Source: Lachnospiraceae bacterium UBA7027
GTDB taxonomy: Bacteria > Bacillota > Clostridia > Lachnospirales > Lachnospiraceae
DNA: 7,312 nt
Assembly: GCA_002494135.1 (NCBI GenBank)
Contig: DLBG01000126.1
Location: forward strand, 1 to 7,312
Direction of reading: 5' to 3'
Of the stretch, positions 1 to 5,274 are shown piece after piece. Numbering within the stretch: the stretch's first letter is position 1; every line of letters starts with the position of its first letter. Made by a program: the position numbers and the translations under genes. The notes under the pieces were generated by a model. It did not search any database. It was not told where the DNA came from and was given only the letters and a program-made list of their open reading frames with translations.

Positions 1-422
1 ATGTTCTGGGGCTTGATGTCGCGGTGTACAATCTGGTTGTTGTGCGCGGCCTCCAGACCCATGGAAATCTGAATGGCGATGCTGACGGATTCCTTAACGG
101 AAAGCCGCTGTTTTTTCTCAATATAACGCTTTAAGGTGATGCCTTCGACAAGCTCCATGACGATGTAGTAAATACCGTCCTCTTCGCCTACGTCGTAAAC
201 ATTTACGATGTTCTGATGTTCCAGCCCGGCTGCCGCCTGTGCTTCCGTACGGAATTTGGAAACGAATTCCTTATTCTCGCTGAATTCCTTTTTTAAGACC
301 TTAAGCGCCACAAATCGATTCAGTTTGTTGTCCTTTGCCTTATAAACATCGGACATTCCGCCTGCGCCGATGGATTCGAGAATCTCATATCGATCGCCGA
401 TGACCATACCGATTTTAATCAT
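1..422 (-). CDS. pknB: Ser/Thr protein kinase, PknB/PrkC family (partial, N-terminal 140 codons)
   Basis: This is the start of a Hanks-type (eukaryotic-like) Ser/Thr kinase; the rest lies beyond the left edge. The translation begins MIKIGMVIGDRYEILESIG. Visible parts are the glycine-rich ATP loop GAGGMSDV (residues 19-26), the VALK lysine (Lys41) that positions ATP, the likely helix-C glutamate (Glu60), and the catalytic loop HRDIKPQN (133-140) with catalytic Asp135. The DFG motif and activation loop are off the window. Family members usually continue into a transmembrane segment and extracellular PASTA repeats that sense peptidoglycan fragments, but that cannot be seen here. The ATG is preceded by AAGGAG at 9-nt spacing. 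It lies 59 bp after the PP2C phosphatase gene, the usual Firmicutes kinase/phosphatase pairing. The frame is open to the edge with no sign of disruption. Kinase identity is certain; the PrkC/PknB subfamily rests on context. Confidence 0.95.
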   Translation of the reverse strand, partial: MIKIGMVIGDRYEILESIGAGGMSDVYKAKDNKLNRFVALKVLKKEFSENKEFVSKFRTEAQAAAGLEHQNIVNVYDVGEEDGIYYIVMELVEGITLKRYIEKKQRLSVKESVSIAIQISMGLEAAHNNQIVHRDIKPQN

Positions 423-431
423 AAACCAAAA

Positions 432-437
432 CTCCTT
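432..437 (-). promoter_or_regulatory. Ribosome binding site of pknB
   Basis: AAGGAG on the minus strand, 9 nt before the kinase ATG. It lies in the 59-bp spacer after the phosphatase stop codon and supports the start at 422. The kinase therefore has its own good initiation signal and does not depend on stop-start overlap. Confidence 0.8.
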
Positions 438-481
438 AATACTGCCTGCCGTATTTCGGCTATCTGTCCCCTCTACACTGG

Positions 482-1210
482 TTACGGCTGCATCAGCAGT
501 ACCGCAATGTTATCTTTACCGCCGTTGTCGTTCGCGGTCTTAATCAAAAGTTCCGCTTTCGCCTTCAGCTCCTTCTCTGCATTAAGTAACCGTAAAATAT
601 CCGGATCATCAATCATGTTCGTAAGCCCGTCGGAGCACATAAGCACCGTGTCCGTCGTTTTCATGGGTACTTCGAAGAAATCCACGTTTACGGATAACGA
701 AGCTCCCACAGCCCGCGTGATGATATTTTTATCCGGATGATTCCTTGCCGTCTCCCGGTCAATTCCGCCCATGCGTACCATTTCCTCAACCAGGGAATGG
801 TCTCTGGTAATCTGGGTGATTGTCGTCTTTCCGTCGATGACATACAATCGGCTGTCGCCTACGTTTGCCACATACAACGTTCCGTCCACAAGCGTGGATG
901 CCACTACCGTGGTTCCCATACCGTCCATGCTCTCATCCTCGAGGGATTTCTTGCGGATCAGTCTGTTCGCACACTGAATGGCATCATCCAGAATTTGTAC
1001 CGGTTCGGTTTTCTTTGACTTCGCCACTTCCTCCACGATGGTTTCCACCGTGCATTTGGAAGCATAATCTCCTGCTTTGTGACCGCCCATTCCGTCCGCT
1101 ACAACAAACAGATTCGGGAGATTTCCGAGCGGGAGCGTGCTGGTAAAGACAAAGTCCTGATTCAGTTGTCGCCTTTTGCCAATATCCGTTATGGCTAATG
1201 CTTTGACCAC
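482..1210 (-). CDS. stp: PP2C-family Ser/Thr protein phosphatase (Stp/PrpC type)
   Basis: A metal-dependent phosphatase of 242 aa, the usual size for bacterial Stp/PrpC. It should reverse phosphorylation by the adjacent PknB/PrkC-type kinase in the cytoplasm. Motifs in order: TDIGKRRQLNQD (8-19, with the phosphate-binding Arg13 and Asp19), ADGMGG (38-43, metal ligands Asp39/Gly40), GMGTT (97-101), VGDSR (117-121), TRDHSLV (135-141), CSDG (192-195, metal ligand Asp194) and GKDN (231-234, metal ligand Asp233). The common N-E-D near the N-terminus is N-Q-D here, which I believe occurs in other clostridial members and does not remove a core metal ligand. The start is a GTG with AAGGAG 5 nt upstream, and it places the conserved N-terminal strand where the family has it. 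It begins 20 bp after the rlmN stop. All core residues are present, so it is probably active. Confidence 0.96.
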   Translation of the reverse strand: MVKALAITDIGKRRQLNQDFVFTSTLPLGNLPNLFVVADGMGGHKAGDYASKCTVETIVEEVAKSKKTEPVQILDDAIQCANRLIRKKSLEDESMDGMGTTVVASTLVDGTLYVANVGDSRLYVIDGKTTITQITRDHSLVEEMVRMGGIDRETARNHPDKNIITRAVGASLSVNVDFFEVPMKTTDTVLMCSDGLTNMIDDPDILRLLNAEKELKAKAELLIKTANDNGGKDNIAVLLMQP

Positions 1211-1215
1211 TGTTG

Positions 1216-1221
1216 CTCCTT
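1216..1221 (-). promoter_or_regulatory. Ribosome binding site deciding the GTG start of stp
   Basis: AAGGAG on the minus strand, 5 nt before the GTG at 1208-1210, inside the 20-bp rlmN-stp spacer. It supports GTG initiation; no ATG is available at the family's usual start position. Confidence 0.75.
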
Positions 1222-1230
1222 ATTCTGTGT

Positions 1231-2271
1231 TCAGGCCTGCGTCGAATCGCCGGTCAAATGGCGTCTTCGAAGCTGCCCGCAGGCACCGTCAATGTCCCTG
1301 CCCATTTCCCTTCTAATAGTAACATTTATTCCGTTTTTTTCAAGTTTATTTTTAAACTGAAGAACCCGAGAATGCCCCGTAGACTTGAAGTTTCGCTCCT
1401 TTATGGGGTTCACCGGAATCAGGTTGATATGGTACCCTCCTCCTCCCAGTAAAGCACTCAGTTCCCGGACCTCTTCATCACGGTCGTTTACCCCCGAAAC
1501 CAGGGCATATTCGAAACTGATCCTCCGGCCCGTCTTCTCAAAATAGAACCGGCAGGCATCCATCACCTCTTTTAAGCTGTAGCTGTTGGCGATGGGCATC
1601 AGCACGCGGCGTTTTTCGTCCGTCGGCGCGTGAAGTGATATGGCGAGGGTAATCTGAAGGTCCTCCCTGGCAAGATCGTAGATTCTCGGCACGATTCCGC
1701 AGGTTGAGACCGTAATATTGCGCTGTGAAATGTTAAGGCCCTTATCGTCGCTTAACATATGCACGAATTTTACAACATTGTCGTAGTTGTCCATCGGTTC
1801 GCCGGTTCCCATGACCACGACGTTCGAAACCCGTTGTCCCGTCTCTTTGGTGATGCGGTAAATCTGGTCGAGCATTTCACCGGGCAGAAGACCTCTTTCC
1901 AGTCCGTCGAGGGTGGATGCACAGAATTTACATCCCATGCGGCACCCCACCTGCGAGGAAATGCAGACGCTGTTTCCGTGGTGGTACTTCATCCAGACGC
2001 TCTCAACGAGGTTTCCGTCCGATAGGGCAAACAGGTACTTCTTTGTACCGTCGATAGCGGACTCCTGCACCTGCACCGTTTTCAGGGCCGTATATTCATA
2101 TCCGGTCTTCAGTCTCTCGCGCAAATTTTTCGAGAGGTTGCTCATCTCATCGATGCTCTCCGCGCCTTTTTTGTGCATCCAGTCATAGATCTGACCCGCC
2201 CGGAAAGCACTCTCCCCGAGATTCTTTATTTCGTTTTGAAGTTCTTCGTAGTTAAGTGATTTTAAATCCAT
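1231..2271 (-). CDS. rlmN: Dual-specificity 23S rRNA (A2503-C2) / tRNA (A37-C2) methyltransferase RlmN, radical SAM
   Basis: Radical SAM enzyme of 346 aa, within the normal family range, that methylates C2 of adenosine in 23S rRNA (E. coli A2503) and of A37 in some tRNAs. The N-terminal roughly 90 residues form the RNA-binding accessory domain. The 4Fe-4S/SAM motif CX3CX2C is at Cys110, Cys114 and Cys117. GTGEP (155-159) is the SAM-binding glycine motif. Cys103 lies 7 residues before the cluster and matches E. coli Cys118; Cys331 in IDGACGQL matches the transiently methylated E. coli Cys355. Both mechanistic cysteines are present. The neighbouring Cfr subfamily modifies C8 and gives drug resistance, but the N-terminal style and operon position favour RlmN. 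The ATG has only a weak GGA-type ribosome binding site, yet the next in-frame codons upstream reach a stop without another start, and the MDLKSLNYEEL beginning fits the family. Confidence 0.97.
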   Translation of the reverse strand: MDLKSLNYEELQNEIKNLGESAFRAGQIYDWMHKKGAESIDEMSNLSKNLRERLKTGYEYTALKTVQVQESAIDGTKKYLFALSDGNLVESVWMKYHHGNSVCISSQVGCRMGCKFCASTLDGLERGLLPGEMLDQIYRITKETGQRVSNVVVMGTGEPMDNYDNVVKFVHMLSDDKGLNISQRNITVSTCGIVPRIYDLAREDLQITLAISLHAPTDEKRRVLMPIANSYSLKEVMDACRFYFEKTGRRISFEYALVSGVNDRDEEVRELSALLGGGGYHINLIPVNPIKERNFKSTGHSRVLQFKNKLEKNGINVTIRREMGRDIDGACGQLRRRHLTGDSTQA

Positions 2272-2279
2272 CTTTCCAA

Positions 2280-2296
2280 ACGGTGACGGGCACCGT
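2280..2296 (-). other. Small inverted repeat before rlmN
   Basis: On the minus strand ACGGTG and CACCGT form a perfect 6-bp stem with the 5-nt loop CCCGT. It ends 8 nt before the rlmN ATG, immediately before the weak GGA Shine-Dalgarno. Only two to three T residues follow, so it is not a standard intrinsic terminator. A role in tuning rlmN translation or mRNA stability is possible but unproven, since a stem this short can arise by chance. Confidence 0.4.
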
Positions 2297-2321
2297 AAAT
2301 CTTAAAATATTCTTCCCGGGT

Positions 2322-3773
2322 TTATACTTTCTTAAATAAAGCAAGGAAGAATCCGTCACACCCGAAATCCCCCGGCAGAATCCGGATTGCGGCTGCATCC
2401 GTATCTTTTTTGTCCCCTCCCGTATACACAAGGTTGCCCGAAAGTTCCTTCGAAAGGCGATCAAACGCCACCTGCCGAAGCGGCAGATTCTCAACCGCCC
2501 AGGCCACCTGATCCGTATTCTCGTCGCGGTTTACGGTACAGGTACTGTAGAGCAGGTATCCGCCCTTTTTCACGTATTTGACGACATTTGCAAGGATTGC
2601 CCTCTGCAGTTTTACAATCTCCGTAAAATCCTCTTCCTTAAGCCGGTACTTTAAATCCGGCTTTCTGCCGATGACCCCGAGTCCCGAGCACGGCAAATCC
2701 GCAATTAAAAGGTCCGCTTTTTCAAAATACTCCGCATTCTCCTCTGTCGCATCCTGCACCCGCACAATGACGTTGTCAGCCTTCATCCGGGCTGCGTTTT
2801 CGCGGATTCTGTCCGCCTTTTTCCCGGATACGTCGAATGCATAGACGGTGCCGGCAGGCAGATTCGTGCTGACAGGCTGATTTATACCGACAGGCTGATT
2901 CGCGCCGGCAGGCTGATTCGCGCCGGTCCGGGCATCACGCAGACGGTCGGCTAAGTGGATACTCTTTCCGCCGGGGGCCGCACAGACGTCGAATACGACG
3001 TCTCCGGCCTTCACCGGTGCCAGATACCCCACCAGCTGTGAGGCGGCGTCCTGAATCGTGAACTCTCCCTCCGCAAAGCCGGGGAGCGTTTCCACGCCCT
3101 TTGTGTGCGCTATGGTGTATGCTCCCGGGAGGAACGCATGCGCGGTAACCTCAAAACCGCTTTCTTTTAATCTCTTTATAACATCCGCTTCCCCACCGCG
3201 TGTGCGGATGGACAGTGAATTCTCCAAAAGTGCATCGGCAAACATCCTCTCGCAGGTTGCGTAATCATACTGCGAAAGAAGCTTCTCTACGATCGGTTCC
3301 GGCACGGAATATCGAACGCTTAGATATTTTACGGGCTCCTTTGCCGCGTCCGGATATGCAATCTTCTCCTTTTCGCGCGACAGAGAACGAAGCACTCCGT
3401 TCACGAAGCCTGCGAGATTCTTAAATCCCTTCTTCTTTGCAAGCTCGACGCTTAAATTGCATGCCTTGGTATCGTAGACCTGATCCATAAAAAGCACCTG
3501 ATATGCTCCCATTTCGAGAATGGTCCGGATCACGGGTTTTAATTTGTTTATGGGATGGTTGCAGAACCCGGAAATGCAGTAATCAAGCTCAATCCGCCGT
3601 TCAATGACTCCCATGGTCAACTTCTTGTAGAAGGCCTTTTGGCTGCCTTCCCAGTCGTCATTTTTATCTAAGACCGCCTTGATTAAGACATGCGAAAACT
3701 CCTCCCCCTTCATTACGGGCAGGATGGTTTCCAAGCATGCTTCCCTGATCTGCAAATCCTGTTTCTCGCTCAT
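2322..3773 (-). CDS. rsmB: 16S rRNA (cytosine967-C5)-methyltransferase RsmB (NusB-like domain + SAM methyltransferase)
   Basis: Makes m5C at E. coli position 967 of 16S rRNA, using SAM. The 483-aa protein is longer than the 429-aa E. coli enzyme. Residues about 5-135 are the NusB-like RNA-binding domain (for example LEMGAYQVLFMD and FVNGVLRSL). The methyltransferase domain carries motif I FDVCAAPGGK (261-270), DLPCSGLG (359-366) with Cys362 and YSTCTV (409-414) with the nucleophile Cys412, the two-cysteine arrangement of RNA m5C enzymes. Between motif I's helix and the GTVYAFD strand lies an added hexapeptide repeat (residues 284-307), which accounts for part of the extra length. The ATG has AAGGAA about 5 nt upstream. 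It starts 72 bp after fmt, and 50 bp separate its stop from rlmN. All catalytic residues are intact, so activity is expected despite the insertion. Confidence 0.97.
   Translation of the reverse strand: MSEKQDLQIREACLETILPVMKGEEFSHVLIKAVLDKNDDWEGSQKAFYKKLTMGVIERRIELDYCISGFCNHPINKLKPVIRTILEMGAYQVLFMDQVYDTKACNLSVELAKKKGFKNLAGFVNGVLRSLSREKEKIAYPDAAKEPVKYLSVRYSVPEPIVEKLLSQYDYATCERMFADALLENSLSIRTRGGEADVIKRLKESGFEVTAHAFLPGAYTIAHTKGVETLPGFAEGEFTIQDAASQLVGYLAPVKAGDVVFDVCAAPGGKSIHLADRLRDARTGANQPAGANQPVGINQPVSTNLPAGTVYAFDVSGKKADRIRENAARMKADNVIVRVQDATEENAEYFEKADLLIADLPCSGLGVIGRKPDLKYRLKEEDFTEIVKLQRAILANVVKYVKKGGYLLYSTCTVNRDENTDQVAWAVENLPLRQVAFDRLSKELSGNLVYTGGDKKDTDAAAIRILPGDFGCDGFFLALFKKV
2853..2924 (-). 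repeat. Four tandem 18-bp repeats in rsmB (in-frame hexapeptide repeat)
   Basis: Four consecutive 18-bp units encode, in reading order, GANQPA, GANQPV, GINQPV and STNLPA. Units 1 and 2 differ by one base, units 2 and 3 by four, and units 1 and 4 by three. The last unit (2853-2870) runs straight into the conserved GTVYAF strand and is the most diverged; it looks like the ancestral loop from which the others were copied. The period is a multiple of three, so gain or loss of units keeps rsmB in frame. The array sits in the loop after the helix that follows motif I, away in sequence from the catalytic cysteines. Confidence 0.95.
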
Positions 3774-3845
3774 TTTAATTCCTTATATGTCGCAACGCTT
3801 CCTCTGCAGGAAACGCTTCCGTCACGCAACGGCCTTCCGCCAAAG
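3774..3845 (-). other. fmt-rsmB spacer with short repeats and a hairpin
   Basis: This 72-bp gap is the longest in the cluster. On the plus strand the 9-mer AACGCTTCC occurs at 3794-3802 and again at 3812-3820, an 18-bp period. A looser third copy (AACGGCCTTCCGC) is at 3828-3840. Positions 3796-3803 and 3808-3815 can form an 8-bp stem (one G-U pair on the minus-strand RNA) around a 4-nt loop. No T-run follows, so it is not a typical terminator. The rsmB ribosome binding site AAGGAA is at 3779-3784. No ORF of note is seen in it. Confidence 0.6.
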
Positions 3846-4781
3846 TCAGCCCAGCACTTCGCCGGCTTCAATTTTATTTCCAAGCAGAAAATCATGTACG
3901 CTCATGGCCTTCTTCGCTTCCGGCTTCACTTCGTCGATGCGAAGCAGTCCATCCGCGCACTGCACATAGATGGCCTCTTTAGTGACCTGAACGACGGTTC
4001 CGGGAGCGGCATTATTGATGGCTCCGTCCAAAGCGCTACCGGCCTTAATTACCTTTAACACCTTCCCTTTGCAGTACGTATATGCTCCGGGCCAGGAATA
4101 AAGTCCCCGCACGGTGCGTTCCAGTTCGGCCGCGCTCTTTGTAAAATCAAGCAGGCCCATCTCTTTTTTCAGCATTTTTGCATAGAAAAGAGGTCCGTCC
4201 GGCTGCGGTACGGCCTTCAGTTCGCCCTTTTTAAGCTTTTCGAGTGCTTCCACAATCAGCCTTGCACCCATGTCCGCAAGTTTGTCATGCAGCGAATCGC
4301 CGGTCTCGTCTGCGGATAGTTCGATTCGGTCCGACAGGAGCATATCGCCCGTGTCGAGCCCTTCGTCCATCTGCATGATGGTCACACCGGCTTCTTTTTC
4401 GCCGTTTAAAATCACCCACTGAATCGGTGCGGCACCGCGGTATTTCGGCAGAAGCGATGCATGAATGTTGATGCACCCGTACTTCGGCATGTTTAACACA
4501 TCCGCGGTCAGAATCTGTCCGAATGCTGCCACGATGAAAACATCCGCCGGATATTTTTTCAGTTCCTCTATCGCCTGCGGTTCCCGGATTTTTACCGGCT
4601 GGTAAACCGGAATGCCAAGCCTCAATGCCTCGGTTTTGACGGGAGAAAATGCCATCTCCTTGCCGCGGCCTTTCGGTTTGTCCGGCTGTGTCACGCAAAG
4701 CACAATTTCATGTCCGGCTTCGAAAAGTGCGCGCAGTGCGCCCACCGCGAAGTCGGGAGTCCCCATAAATACGATTTTCAC
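3846..4781 (-). CDS. fmt: Methionyl-tRNA formyltransferase
   Basis: Transfers the formyl group from 10-formyl-tetrahydrofolate to methionyl-initiator tRNA, preparing it for initiation. The 311-aa length is typical. The N-terminal Rossmann-like catalytic domain begins KIVFMGTPDFAV (2-13) and includes the family signature NIHASLLPKYRGAAPIQW (105-122). Catalytic residues Asn105, His107 and Asp143 (in GLDTGD) match E. coli Asn108, His110 and Asp146 at a constant offset. The C-terminal domain (about 205-311) is the tRNA-binding OB-like fold, with the usual RGLYSWPGAYT segment (225-234). The start is a GTG with GGAGG 8 nt upstream, lying inside the end of def; the def stop and the fmt start are only 3 nt apart, so translational coupling is likely. 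Def, its neighbour, removes the formyl group added by this enzyme. Confidence 0.98.
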   Translation of the reverse strand: MKIVFMGTPDFAVGALRALFEAGHEIVLCVTQPDKPKGRGKEMAFSPVKTEALRLGIPVYQPVKIREPQAIEELKKYPADVFIVAAFGQILTADVLNMPKYGCINIHASLLPKYRGAAPIQWVILNGEKEAGVTIMQMDEGLDTGDMLLSDRIELSADETGDSLHDKLADMGARLIVEALEKLKKGELKAVPQPDGPLFYAKMLKKEMGLLDFTKSAAELERTVRGLYSWPGAYTYCKGKVLKVIKAGSALDGAINNAAPGTVVQVTKEAIYVQCADGLLRIDEVKPEAKKAMSVHDFLLGNKIEAGEVLG

Positions 4782-4784
4782 CGC

Positions 4785-5261
4785 TTATTCCTCCGCAAGA
4801 TCCTCGTTGTTATAAAGTTCGCCTTCCACCTTGTCCACGTACATAATGCCGTCGAGGTGGTCGATTTCGTGCTGAAGCGCTCTCGCCATCAGCTCCTCGC
4901 CTTCAATCCGGAACTTCTTCATGTTCACATCGTAAGCTTCCACAATGACATGGTTCGCACGTGTCACCACGCCGGTTTTTCCCGGAACGGACAGGCAGCC
5001 TTCGTAACCGGTCTGCTCGCCGTCGGCCTCGATAATCACGGGGTTGATTAATGCCACGGGATCCTCTCCCGTTACATCAACCACCACGATACGCTTGCGG
5101 ATGCCCACCTGAGGCGCTGCGAGGCCCACGCCGTTTGCCTCGTACATGGTGTCGAACATGTCTTCAATCAGTTCCTTTGTTCTCGGTGTTACCTCGGTAA
5201 CTTCCTTTGCAGTCCCGCGGAGAACTTCCTCTCCGAGGGTGCGGATCTGTCTTACTGCCAT
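4785..5261 (-). CDS. def: Peptide deformylase
   Basis: Metalloenzyme that removes the N-formyl group from nascent proteins at the ribosome exit. At 158 aa it is a compact bacterial deformylase. All three signatures are present: GVGLAAPQ (44-51), EGCLS (87-91) and HEIDH (131-135). The metal ligands are Cys89, His131 and His135, and Glu132 is the catalytic base. The ATG follows a strong AGGGAGGT Shine-Dalgarno by 5 nt. The gene lies 11 bp after priA and 3 bp before fmt, which encodes the enzyme that adds the formyl group this one removes. The short acidic C-terminal tail (ELYNNEDLAEE) is ordinary. Deformylase is the target of actinonin-type inhibitors. Confidence 0.98.
   Translation of the reverse strand: MAVRQIRTLGEEVLRGTAKEVTEVTPRTKELIEDMFDTMYEANGVGLAAPQVGIRKRIVVVDVTGEDPVALINPVIIEADGEQTGYEGCLSVPGKTGVVTRANHVIVEAYDVNMKKFRIEGEELMARALQHEIDHLDGIMYVDKVEGELYNNEDLAEE
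4790..4794 (-). promoter_or_regulatory. Ribosome binding site of fmt inside the def C-terminus
   Basis: GGAGG on the minus strand, 8 nt before the fmt GTG. It is part of the last sense codons of def (the Glu-Glu end), so ribosomes finishing def uncover or deliver initiation at fmt. It supports the GTG start at 4781. Confidence 0.8.
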
Positions 5262-5266
5262 GATGT

Positions 5267-5274
5267 ACCTCCCT
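5267..5274 (-). promoter_or_regulatory. Strong ribosome binding site of def overlapping the priA stop
   Basis: AGGGAGGT on the minus strand, 5 nt before the def ATG. Its first two bases (AG) are the last two bases of the priA TAG stop (5273-5275). It is the best Shine-Dalgarno in the window, suggesting def is translated strongly and independently of how often priA is read. Confidence 0.85.

Noticed and set aside
423..481. Possible hairpin (GCCG/CGGC) in the stp-pknB spacer as a terminator
   Set aside because: Only four base pairs with no T-run; too weak to call, and pknB follows with a good ribosome binding site.
1261..2271. Cfr-type resistance methyltransferase instead of RlmN
   Set aside because: Length, N-terminal domain and the conserved housekeeping operon position fit RlmN; nothing specific to Cfr was seen.
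2252..2494. Minus-strand 80-codon frame bridging rsmB and rlmN
   Set aside because: Overlaps the end of rsmB in another frame, has no recognisable motif and would displace the intergenic spacer.
3690..4058. Plus-strand open frame of 122 codons
   Set aside because: It is antisense to rsmB and fmt, whose protein motifs are clear, shows no recognisable domain, and overlaps two real genes.
4285..4698. Minus-strand 137-codon frame inside fmt
   Set aside because: Out-of-frame shadow rich in Arg/Gly/His with no domain; the fmt frame holds all the catalytic motifs.
4710..5051. Plus-strand open frame of 113 codons
   Set aside because: Antisense to fmt and def; no family resemblance and explained by the codon bias of the real genes.
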